Below are positions 49,799 to 58,600 of a DNA stretch of 64,000 nucleotides, piece by piece. The first letter of the stretch is position 1, and every line of letters begins with the position of its first letter. Location: the NCBI GenBank assembly GCA_964491265.1, contig CAZBFP010000010.1:62001-126000 (forward strand), given 5' to 3'. The DNA is from JBBAGC01 sp964491265. Its GTDB lineage: Bacteria; Spirochaetota; UBA4802; UBA5550. The notes beneath the pieces were generated by a model. It ran no database searches, had not been told where the DNA came from, and worked only from the letters and a program-made list of their open reading frames with translations. The position numbers and the translations under genes are program-made.

Positions 49799-50566
49799 AT
49801 GAAATTCAGGCCCTGTATAGATATTCATGAAGGGAAGGTAAAACAGATTGTAGGGGGTACTCTGAGCGATTCAGGGGCTCAGGAAAATTTTGTTTCTCAA
49901 CATGATGCTGACTACTACGCTTCAATATACAGAGAGGATTCTTTTCCGGGGGGCCACGTTATAATGCTGGGTCCCGACAACAGGGAACAGGCACTTAAAG
50001 CACTTAAGGCTTACCCCGGAGGGCTTCAGATAGGGGGGGGGATAAATCCGGATAATGCTCAGGAGTATCTTGATGCCGGCGCTTCCCATGTTATTGTCAC
50101 ATCCTATGCTTTTTCCAATGGAATGATTAATTTTAATAATCTGGCTCAACTTGTGAAAGAAGTGGGCATAGATAAAATTGTATTAGATTTAAGCTGCAGG
50201 TTAAAGAACGGCAGCTATTATGTTGTTACAGACAGGTGGCAGAAGTTTACTGATTTTATAATCAACAGGGATAATTTTTCTATTCTTGAAAAATACTGTT
50301 CTGAATTTCTTGTACATGCTGCTGATGTTGAGGGGAAAAGAGGTGGAGTTGACAGATCTCTTATCGGAATCCTTGCGGAAGTAACAGAGCTCCCTGTAAC
50401 TTATGCAGGGGGTGTAAGGGACATTTCAGATCTCGATAAAGTTTTTGAAGCAGGGAAGGGGGGAGTTGATATTACAATCGGCAGTGCCCTCGATTTATTT
50501 GGCGGGGATTTGCCATACGATGAAGTTAAGGAGCTTTTCCGGACACGGTATGCCACACAATTTTAA
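49799..50566 (+). CDS. hisA: Phosphoribosylformimino-5-aminoimidazole carboxamide ribotide isomerase, eukaryotic type
   Basis: A 255-aa (beta/alpha)8 barrel beginning MKFRPCIDIHEGKVKQIVGG, with HVIMLGPDNREQALKAL, LQIGGGI, AGASHVIVTSYAF and VTYAGGVRDISDL. These segments and the length match the eukaryotic/plant-type HisA (as in yeast HIS6) rather than the typical bacterial form. It catalyses the fourth step of histidine synthesis, complementing hisB/hisH at 21.5 kb. AAGG precedes the ATG. Confidence 0.93.
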   Translation: MKFRPCIDIHEGKVKQIVGGTLSDSGAQENFVSQHDADYYASIYREDSFPGGHVIMLGPDNREQALKALKAYPGGLQIGGGINPDNAQEYLDAGASHVIVTSYAFSNGMINFNNLAQLVKEVGIDKIVLDLSCRLKNGSYYVVTDRWQKFTDFIINRDNFSILEKYCSEFLVHAADVEGKRGGVDRSLIGILAEVTELPVTYAGGVRDISDLDKVFEAGKGGVDITIGSALDLFGGDLPYDEVKELFRTRYATQF

Positions 50567-50589
50567 AAAATCATATTATCATTCTATTA

Positions 50590-51399
50590 TTATTCTGTGT
50601 ATTTATGCATAATCTCCGCGGTTTTTCTGTCGCGTATCTGTGCAATTTCGTTCCAGAGCCTTTCAGCTGTTTCACGGTTTTTACTGTAATACTGTCTGCT
50701 TATCATTAAATAATAATGTTTTTGAATAAATGGCCTGGGGAGTTTTTCTATGTCTGTGATTTTATGCAGAAGTAAATAGTTGTCTGCCACAAGATCCTGA
50801 TGGGCAAATCCTGATATGCGTCCTGACTGTAGTTTTAAAAAATTCTGCTCAGTGGTTCTTGACCCGTCATCAACATGGACCCCCATTTTTTTAAGGTCCT
50901 GAACTACCGAATAGCCCGTATTAGCTCCGATGCTGTTTCTGATATCGGATTTGTCAAATCCGGAAAAACTGTTTCCATCCCAGTTAAGCGGTGATCCTTT
51001 TTTCTTGTAGATATAATAGCGCAGTGTTGCGATTCTTCTTCTCCCGTCGGGAGTCCCTTTTATTTCAGGATATACCCCGTTTAAAGTTCTCTCCCTGCTG
51101 TATGAAAACATGAATGCCCCGTCTATAATATTGCCTTCTTTCAGTGAGGCCTGAACACGTTTATTTGGAAGTGCTATAAATATTACTTTAATCCCTGTAT
51201 TTCCGGCAGCTTCTGATATTATTTCAAATGCAATACCTGGAGGATTTTTTTCATGAGCTATCTGGTAGGGATAGGCTTCAGAATCGGAGTAGCCTAACCG
51301 TAAGATATTATCTTCCGCTGTATGGACCGTGCCGCAGAAAAGGGTTAAGAGAAAAACGAGAGCTGTGAATGTCCGGCAATATGGCAATTTTATTATCAT
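50590..51399 (-). CDS. Periplasmic solute-binding protein (SBP_bac_3-like)
   Basis: A 269-aa secreted protein (signal peptide ~1-27, AHA-like site at VHTAED). The layout is that of bacterial extracellular solute-binding family 3: LRLGYSDSEAYPYQIA, GIAFEIISEAAGNTGI, LKEGNIIDGAFMFSYSRERT and a late MISRQYYSK. I start at ATG 51399 (GGGAG upstream; an in-frame TTG at 51402 is less likely). No permease or ATPase is adjacent; instead it follows a histidine kinase gene, so it may feed a sensory system. Confidence 0.82.
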   Translation of the reverse strand: MIIKLPYCRTFTALVFLLTLFCGTVHTAEDNILRLGYSDSEAYPYQIAHEKNPPGIAFEIISEAAGNTGIKVIFIALPNKRVQASLKEGNIIDGAFMFSYSRERTLNGVYPEIKGTPDGRRRIATLRYYIYKKKGSPLNWDGNSFSGFDKSDIRNSIGANTGYSVVQDLKKMGVHVDDGSRTTEQNFLKLQSGRISGFAHQDLVADNYLLLHKITDIEKLPRPFIQKHYYLMISRQYYSKNRETAERLWNEIAQIRDRKTAEIMHKYTE

Positions 51400-51442
51400 C
51401 AATTCTCCCGATTCTCTGAAAAAGCTTTCCTTATTATAATAA

Positions 51443-51466
51443 AACTGTATTTTAGAAAAATGTCAA
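51443..51466 (-). promoter_or_regulatory. Possible promoter of the solute-binding protein gene
   Basis: Minus strand TTGACA (51461-51466) then TTATTA at 18 nt or TATTAT at 19 nt, ~45 nt before the start codon. Confidence 0.4.
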
Positions 51467-51481
51467 GTTTTTTAACCGGAT

Positions 51482-53704
51482 TTACTTTTCTGCAATAATA
51501 GAGTGGAGTTTGGATGAAAGCTGTTCAATTGAAGCCGGTTTTTTAATAAAACCGGAGGCACCTGCATCTATTATATTTTTAATCAGTTCATCTGAATCCA
51601 GGCCTGAAGTCATAAGTACCTTTAAATGGGGATTAATTCTTTTCAGTTCAATCAGCGCCTCTAAACCCGATTTTACCGGCATCACAGTATCAAGAAGAAC
51701 AGCCCTTATTTTTTTTGAATTTTTTTTATACAGTTCAACTGCCTCCTCCCCGTTAGTCCCGGTTATAACATCATAACCGCATTCAGAAAGCATCAAATTA
51801 CTGGTATTAAGAATACTCTCTTCATCATCCACAACAAGGATTGTTCCATATCCCCTTATTACATTGCTCTTTGCAGCCTCATTACTCTCTTTACATTCTG
51901 TTCTATTTTTATTATAGACCGGCAAATAGATTGAAAAGACCGTCCCAATCCCGACTTCAGAGTAAACATCAATAAATCCGCTGTGGGCCTTTATTATTGA
52001 ATATGCAATTGACAGCCCCAGTCCTGTCCCCTTCACAGAAGATTTTATTTTTGTTGTAAAAAAAGGATCAAAGATCCGGGAGAGGGTGTTTCTGTCCATC
52101 CCCACGCCTGTATCTTTAACGCTTATAAGCCAGTATTCACCCGGCTCTACCTCAGGACGGGATTCTATAAAATTACAGTCAGCGTCGAGTTTTGTTATAC
52201 TTAAAGAAAGTTTTCCACCGGCAGGTTCTTCCGGTTTCCGCATAATAGTCATACTATGGGAGGCATTAATGCACAGATTAAGCATAACCTGCTGAATCTG
52301 CGACGTGTTTATCATTGCTGTTGCCTCTTCAGAGTATTTTGAAATTGAAATGGATATGGATTTATCGAAAGAATTGGAACAGATTTTACCTATCTGTTCA
52401 AGTATCTGGTTCAGATCTTCATTATGAAGCTCAATGTCCGATTCTTTTTTTGAGAGATTCAGAAGCTCTGCGGCAATAGATGCTCCGTATTCACAGCTTT
52501 TTTCAATCAGATCCAGGTCCTTTGTCATATCCTCCGGTTTTTCAATTCTCCCCTTGCTTATCATGTACTTTAATAGCGATGCAGTTGCAAGAATGCTTCC
52601 CAGTATATTATTAAAATCGTGTGCTACTCCTGAAGCCAGGAGCCCTATACTTTCGATTTTCTGTACATGTCGAAGCTGCTTATCTTTTTTTTCAAGTTCT
52701 GTAATATCGTCTATGCGCAGAACAAGGCTTTCTGAATGTTCATGTTTAAGAAGAAAAATAAAAAGATTAAAAAACATGTTTTTATATCCGGTCAGATTTA
52801 TCCTGTAGAAAGATCGGGGTTTTTCGGAAAAATCGGGCGAATCAATATTAAAAAGAAATACAGCAAGTTCAGGCTTAATATCTTTAAGATATTTACCCTG
52901 GGCCTCTTCGCTGCTGATTCCTATAAACTTTTCCGCAAGCCTGTTATAGCCGATTATTCTCCCCTGCCGGTCAAACTGTATCAGTATTGAGGGCATAAAT
53001 TCAATGATTGACTTAATTGAAGAGATACTCTCCCTCAGTTTGCTTCTCATATTATTAAAACTGTCCGCAAGCTTTCCTATTTCATCTCCGCTTCGAACAT
53101 CAATTCCATGTGTCAGGTCTCCTTCTGAGATTTTATCTGCCACAAGAAGCATCTCATCAAGCGGCTTAAGCACTCTTCTGGTTATCAGTCTCACACTCTG
53201 AATGGTTATTGAAAATATCACTATAAAGAGCGCCAGAAGTTTCAAAATAATAAAATAGAGGTTCCGGTTATATTCATCTCTTGTAACAACCAGCTCAAGT
53301 TCCCCTATTTTCTGATCATGCTTGTATATATCTTTCCGGATTGGAGCTTCACGGGATATTGAATTTTTAGTGTCCAGATTAATCAGATAGCGTCCATTGT
53401 TGTCAATGATACTGATTGATGATATTTCCGAAATGGCATAGAATGCCTCAACCGATTTTTTTAAACCTACATTATCGTAGTTCCAGATATACTCCAGGTT
53501 GCTCAAAACTATCAGTTCAGCATACTTTTCGGAATTACTTTTTAGAATTTCCACATTCCGCTTATTCTGATCAATAAGCATATATAATGCAAAAACAGCG
53601 AAGCAGATAAAAAGTACCATACCTGTGGGGATTGAAAACTTCTGTCTCAGGTTTAATTGATTTATGTATTCACCGGGGTCCTTGAATAATTTTATTATTC
53701 TCAT
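51482..53704 (-). CDS. Hybrid sensor histidine kinase/response regulator
   Basis: A 740-aa inner-membrane protein: TM1 (~25-43), periplasmic sensor (~45-150), TM2 (~152-172), HAMP (~173-225; DEMLLVADKISEGDLTHGID), PAS (~230-345), HisKA with phosphorylated His in GVAHDFNNILGS (~364), HATPase with NLCINASHSM, GVGMDRNTLSRIFDPFFTTK and GTGLGLSI, and a C-terminal receiver (ILVVDDEESIL; phospho-Asp in VLLDTVMP ~671). The downstream solute-binding gene is a plausible partner. No Shine-Dalgarno is visible before the ATG. Confidence 0.93.
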   Translation of the reverse strand: MRIIKLFKDPGEYINQLNLRQKFSIPTGMVLFICFAVFALYMLIDQNKRNVEILKSNSEKYAELIVLSNLEYIWNYDNVGLKKSVEAFYAISEISSISIIDNNGRYLINLDTKNSISREAPIRKDIYKHDQKIGELELVVTRDEYNRNLYFIILKLLALFIVIFSITIQSVRLITRRVLKPLDEMLLVADKISEGDLTHGIDVRSGDEIGKLADSFNNMRSKLRESISSIKSIIEFMPSILIQFDRQGRIIGYNRLAEKFIGISSEEAQGKYLKDIKPELAVFLFNIDSPDFSEKPRSFYRINLTGYKNMFFNLFIFLLKHEHSESLVLRIDDITELEKKDKQLRHVQKIESIGLLASGVAHDFNNILGSILATASLLKYMISKGRIEKPEDMTKDLDLIEKSCEYGASIAAELLNLSKKESDIELHNEDLNQILEQIGKICSNSFDKSISISISKYSEEATAMINTSQIQQVMLNLCINASHSMTIMRKPEEPAGGKLSLSITKLDADCNFIESRPEVEPGEYWLISVKDTGVGMDRNTLSRIFDPFFTTKIKSSVKGTGLGLSIAYSIIKAHSGFIDVYSEVGIGTVFSIYLPVYNKNRTECKESNEAAKSNVIRGYGTILVVDDEESILNTSNLMLSECGYDVITGTNGEEAVELYKKNSKKIRAVLLDTVMPVKSGLEALIELKRINPHLKVLMTSGLDSDELIKNIIDAGASGFIKKPASIEQLSSKLHSIIAEK

Positions 53705-53930
53705 AACTTTAACATCATCCGGCCTTATTCTCAGGAAACATTGGTATGGCCCGCAACAGGTATACCGGAACTATTTGACGATAAAATACTATATTCATTA
53801 TTCAAAAAGGGTATACTTTAGAAACATTGTCAAGAAAGATACTTTTTGAATCTTCTGATATTTTTTACTTGAGTTTTTTAAATCAGGTATGATTACTTTA
53901 GGTACACTTTTCGGGAGTATGTCACTATAA

Positions 53931-54089
53931 CTATCTTTTCAATTTGGAGTATTCTCTCTTCTTAGTCAGAATGTTTTAGAGAAGATCAATCTTCAAAAAG
54001 ACGGAAAAAATGCGAAAGCTTATCAGGTTAAGCAGGTGCGTTCAATACTACTTTCATATGAATTGAGGTTAAAGAATGATGAATAGATA
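53931..54089 (+). pseudogene. In-frame C-terminal remnant upstream of hicB
   Basis: An open frame without a start codon encodes KINLQKDGKNAKAYQVKQ and VRSILLSYELRLKNDE before a TAG overlapping the hicB start. The coding-like composition and the stop/start overlap suggest the tail of an upstream gene of the same operon, now truncated. No family recognised. The remaining sequence from 53705 to 53930 shows nothing. Confidence 0.4.
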
Positions 54090-54291
54090 TGAGATAATTA
54101 TCTATTATGATGGAAATGATTTAATTTATGTGGCAGAGATGCCTGAACTTGCTGGATGTTCTGCTCATGGTAATACCGAAGAGGAGGCCCTGGCCAATGT
54201 GAAGGAGGCTATGGAGCTATGGATAGAGGCGGCTGTTGAACGATCTGAGCCTGTGCCTGTTCCACGTGAACGGCGTCTCATGTATGCGTGA
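54076..54291 (+). CDS. HicB-like antitoxin, without adjacent HicA
   Basis: A 71-aa HicB N-terminal-type domain: YEIIIYYDGNDLIYVAEMPE, LAGCSAHGNTEEEALANVKE and AMELWIEAAVERSEP. This RNase-H-like partial fold normally neutralises the HicA mRNase. No C-terminal DNA-binding domain and no HicA-like gene is present on either side, so it is an orphan or solitary member. GAGG precedes tandem ATGs. Confidence 0.85.
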   Translation: MMNRYEIIIYYDGNDLIYVAEMPELAGCSAHGNTEEEALANVKEAMELWIEAAVERSEPVPVPRERRLMYA

Positions 54292-54377
54292 TCAGAATTG
54301 GAATTGTTCTGCGGTTTTAGCTTCGTTTGATAATCCCCACGTGTCTCTGCCCTCTTTAATAAGGGGAGTAACCATAA

Positions 54378-54698
54378 TTATGCAACCTGTATTAAATCTT
54401 TTTTAATCTGATCAAGAAAAGGGTTTCCTTTTGCAAATTCCTCCGGTGTTACTGGATGTGGTTCGATACGCCTGTCAATTTTTCTTCGAAGCTTCATAAG
54501 TAGCTGCAGATCCTCTACAGGATCATCAAGAAAATCGGGAGACACTACAAGAACATCAATATCGCTGAATTCGTTGAAATTATCTTTGGAATATGAGCCG
54601 AAAATATATACTCCGCTTAAAGAAATTACCTTGCTTAGTTCAAGAGTGTATTTTTCGATTATCAGGATTATATCTTTTCCAGTTCGCTGATTATCCAT
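54378..54698 (-). CDS. Minimal nucleotidyltransferase (MNT) antitoxin-like protein
   Basis: A 106-aa protein with the nucleotidyltransferase signature GVYIFGSYSKDNFNEFSDID (GS-x10-DxD) and a third acidic residue in KIDRRIEPHPV. In HEPN/MNT toxin-antitoxin modules the MNT protein AMPylates and silences the HEPN RNase. It overlaps the HEPN gene by 31 nt on the same strand. Confidence 0.88.
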   Translation of the reverse strand: MDNQRTGKDIILIIEKYTLELSKVISLSGVYIFGSYSKDNFNEFSDIDVLVVSPDFLDDPVEDLQLLMKLRRKIDRRIEPHPVTPEEFAKGNPFLDQIKKDLIQVA

Positions 54699-55063
54699 CT
54701 TCGTATCTCCAGAATTTTATTGATGCTCTCTTTGGTAAAATCTTTGGTGCATTTTTTGTAAAATGAATTTTTATAATCGGGATATCTGGCATTAATATTA
54801 AACGTGGTAATCATATCAAGCTTATCTTCAAGATCTTCATTAAGCTCAAGGCCGCATAATCCACAGATTCTTGACAGGTCATGAATCCTTGGAACATCAG
54901 CCCCTTTCAGCTTTACAAAAAGGGCTTTTAATATTTTCTCAATAACCAGATGACCCATGAATAAAGACCAGTGGTAATCACCTGCTTCAAACAGGTGATT
55001 CATAGTTATTAAATCTTTATCTGAAGTTTCTATCCAATATCGGATCAATTCTGTCTTATTCAT
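54668..55063 (-). CDS. HEPN-domain protein (toxin-like partner of MNT)
   Basis: A 131-aa all-helical HEPN protein (COG2250-like): ELIRYWIETSDKDLITMNHL, AGDYHWSLFMGHLVIEKILK, HDLSRICGLCGLEL and INARYPDYKNSFYKK. HEPN proteins can be RNases; the canonical R-x4-6-H motif is not obvious here, so activity is uncertain. It is translated first, followed by the overlapping MNT gene. Confidence 0.85.
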   Translation of the reverse strand: MNKTELIRYWIETSDKDLITMNHLFEAGDYHWSLFMGHLVIEKILKALFVKLKGADVPRIHDLSRICGLCGLELNEDLEDKLDMITTFNINARYPDYKNSFYKKCTKDFTKESINKILEIRRWIISELEKI

Positions 55064-55089
55064 AGATTATACCTGAGTTTAATATTTAA

Positions 55090-55365
55090 ACAGTAAAATG
55101 CAAAAAAACTGATGAGTCAATTAAAATATTTAACCACTTCAAGGAGTATGAAGCACAGTACAGTAATTTTAAATTTATTCCTGTAGCAGCTGATAGCGCA
55201 GGGTGGAGCGGGAAAACCGGCTTTGTCACTGATGTACTCAAGGAGATCGATCTTGATAATTCAAGAATATACATGTGCGGCCCTGAAGCCATGACAATTA
55301 ATTCAATGGCTCTTTTAAAAAATATGAATGTTCCGGAAACCGCTGTGAGTTATGAAAAGGCGTAG
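55090..55365 (+). pseudogene. C-terminal fragment of an FAD/NAD(P)-binding oxidoreductase (NqrF/ferredoxin-NADP reductase-like)
   Basis: An 91-codon open frame with no start codon encodes DESIKIFNHFKEYEAQYSN, KFIPVAADSAGWSGKTGFVT, DVLKEIDLDNSRIYMCGPEA and MTINSMALLKNMNVPETAVS ending in a stop. The C-G-P-x-x-M motif and the order of elements match the NAD-binding end of flavin reductases such as NqrF. The rest of the gene is missing upstream, where the HEPN gene lies, so this is a deletion remnant. Confidence 0.7.
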
Positions 55366-55405
55366 CAGTTAAATATTTAACAACAGAAAACCTGCTCCGG
55401 ATATA

Positions 55406-55576
55406 GATATCTTTCCGGGGCAGGGCAATGTCATTAAGTTAAAATCTTCACAGTTTCGCAACTGCCCCGAAACCCCTTGAAGGGGGTTTAAATAAACTTT
55501 TAATTTGTTAAAAGAGTTTAAAAGTCCCCCTCCGGGGGATTTAGGGGGCTTAACTTGATATTTTTCCGGGGCAGGG
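55406..55576. repeat. Repeat family 2, copy B
   Basis: Shares ACAGTTTCGCAACTGCCCC (55450-55468) and the TAAACTTTTAATTTG...AAAGAGTTTA block (55493-55520) with copy A at 46676. It is bordered by near-identical 20-mers GATATCTTTCCGGGGCAGGG (55406-55425) and GATATTTTTCCGGGGCAGGG (55557-55576). CCCCTTGAAGGGG and CCCCCTCCGGGGG add local hairpins. Confidence 0.75.
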
Positions 55577-55633
55577 GATATTAAAACTCTAATTCTGCAG
55601 CAATCGCCAGCTTCTGACTCTACCTGTACAAAA

Positions 55634-58600
55634 ATGAATAAAAACTTGACACGAACAAAGAATACGTTCAGAAAAACAGAAGTACATATTCCGGAGTCAG
55701 CAGGTATGAAAGAATTTACAGGTTATGACCTGATCGAAAAACTTAATGAAAGTCAAAGTTCCTTAATATACAAAGCATTAAATAAAAAAACAGGGGAAAC
55801 CTGCGTTCTTAAAATTTTAAAAACCAGGCATCCCTCCCTTTCCGATATTGCCCGTTTTAAGCATGAATATGAAATAATAAAAAATTCAAATATCCCCGGC
55901 ATAATTAAAACCAGGGAAATTATTATTGAGCATGATTCTATTGCTATTGAGCTTGAATATTTTAACGGGACAGGGTTGAAAGATCTTATCGGAACAGAAT
56001 GGATGAATACCGGAAATATCCTTGAAACAGCAGTGAGACTTTCTGAAGCCCTGGGGGCTCTTCATCAGGAGGGGATATCACACCGGGATATTAAGCCTCA
56101 AAATATCCTTGTTAACAATGAAACAGGCGATGTGAGGATTACAGATTTTGGTATATCATCTGTCATAACACATGAAAATGATGAGCTTTATAATCCCGGT
56201 GTTATTGAAGGGACGCTCTTTTACATGTCTCCGGAACAGACAGGGAGAATGAACAGATCAGTAGACTACAGGACTGATATTTACTCACTGGGGATTACAC
56301 TTTATGAAATGATATCGGGGAAGCCCCCGTTTGTTTCTGATGATCCCATGGAAATTATTTTTTCACATATTGCCAGAAACCCTGTACCTCTTATTGAAAT
56401 TAATCCGCAAACAGCTCCAGTCCTTTCTGCTGTTATACAGAAATGCCTTGCAAAGACTGCTGAAGAGAGGTACCAGAACGCTTATGGACTTGCTGCTGAT
56501 TTAAAAACATGTCTTCAATCTTTACGGACTTCCGGCACTGTAGCTGACTTTATCATTGCACAAAAAGATATATCTGACAGATTTAATATACCGCAAAAGC
56601 TTTATGGACGCGAAAAGGAGGTAGAACTCCTCTTATCGACATTCCGTCGAGTTGGAACCGGCACAAAAGAATTGTGCCTTGTGTCCGGATCACCGGGGAT
56701 CGGGAAATCAGCATTGATTGAAGAGATACAGAAACCCATAGTAGAGAAAAGGGGCTATTATATTTTCGGTAAATATGACCAGTTTAAAAGGGATGTCCCT
56801 TACAGCGGTTTAATACAGGCTCTGCAGGCACTTGTTAAACAGATACTTACGGAAAACAGTGAAAAAATTGAGGTGTGGCGAAAAAACCTCATTAAAGCGC
56901 TCGGCCCTAATGGTAAAATCGTAACTAATGCTATCCCTGCTCTTGAACTGATTATAGGTGAACAGCAGCCCCTTCCGGAACTTGGGCCTGAGGGTTCACA
57001 GAACCGGTTTGTTGCTGCTTTCAAAAATTTTGTAACAGTTTTTGCCCGTAAAGAACATCCTCTGGTTATTTTTCTTGATGACCTGCAATGGGCAGATGCG
57101 GCCAGTCTTAATATGTTTGAACGCCTTATGCTGGACAGGGAAATACGCCATATATTTCTTATCGGCGCATATAGGGGAAATGAAATTAATAACAATTCCC
57201 GGCTTATCAGACTTATCGATTTTCTTAGAGAAAGTGATGTTCCTGTGAGATCAATGGAACTGGGACCGGTAACACCGGAGGACTTTCTCGATCTGGTTAA
57301 GGATATTCTTAAGTGCACGGCTGAAGAAGCATCCCCTCTTGCAGATCTTGTATATGATAAAACAGGGGGGAATCCATTCTTTTTTATTCAGTTTATGAAA
57401 TCTCTCTACGACGGCCATTTAATAAAGTACAATCCGGACAGAGGCTGGGAATGGAGTATTGAAAAAATAAAATCCATGGAAGTCACGGAAAATGTTGTTC
57501 AGCTTATGGCCGAAAAAATTTCTTCCATGAATCCTGCAGCAGTTGAAGTACTTAAAGTATGCGCCTGCATCGGGAACCGTTTTGACCTGGAAACTCTTTC
57601 CATAGTTTACGAAAGACCTGTTGATGATATTGTAAATGATCTTTCCGAAGTAGTAAAAGAGGGACTGGTCTTTTTTTCAGGTGATTATTACAGGTTTCTT
57701 CATGACCGTATACAGGAGGCGGCTTATTCCCTTATTTCAGCTGAAGAGAAACCGGCACTTCATTACCGGATAGGAAACTGGGTAAAGAAAAACAGCGACA
57801 GCAGAATGTTGAAAGAAATGATTTTCTACATTGTTAATCATCTTAACAATGCTTCTGAACTTATAACATTATCTGACGAAAAAAGGGAACTGCTTGAACT
57901 GAACCGGATTGCCGGGAATAAGGCAAAACTGTCTACTGCCTATGAATCAGCATCTAAATATTTTGAAACAGCGCTTTCACTCCTTGAAAAAAACCAGTGG
58001 CAGTCCGATTACATTACTGCATTTGATATGAGAATGAATCTTGCTGAGTGTGAACACCTTAACCGGAATTTCAGCCGCGCTGAAGAGCTTTTTGTAGAAA
58101 TGATAGAAAATGCGGAAAATGACTACGACAGGGCAAGAGTTTATAATTTAAAAGTAATGATGATAGCCTCTCTCGGCAGGCATTCTGAAGCAGTAGCAGC
58201 AGGGATTGAGGGTCTCCCAATTTTCGGTCTGAAAATTAATCCCGATCCGGGGAACCTTGCAATTGCAGCTGCTGCATTAAAGATTAAATTTCTTATGAAA
58301 GGGAGAAGTATTGAATCAATCGGTGAACTGAATAGAGATAATAATGAAAAAAGTCTCCTCCTTATGCAGTACCTGATGAATCTTACTACTACCGCCTATT
58401 ACCACAAGACTGAGCTTTCAATACTGCTGTCAATGAAGATGTTTGAGCTGACACTTAAACATGGTCTTTCAAGATACTCAGCTTATGCCTGTCTTGTTTA
58501 CGGGACAGTTCTGGGCGCAGGCCTTGGAGATTTTAATAATGGTTACCGTCTTGGCAAACTTGCCTTTGAGCTTAATGATAGATTCAATAATGCGGAGCTC

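Noticed and set aside
53705..53930. A hicA toxin gene upstream of hicB
   Set aside because: No HicA-like sequence (small dsRBD fold with the conserved His and Gly) can be read in any frame; only an unassigned remnant is present.
55086..55292. Minus-strand open frame opposite the reductase remnant
   Set aside because: It is antisense to a recognisable protein fragment and has no ribosome site or family resemblance.
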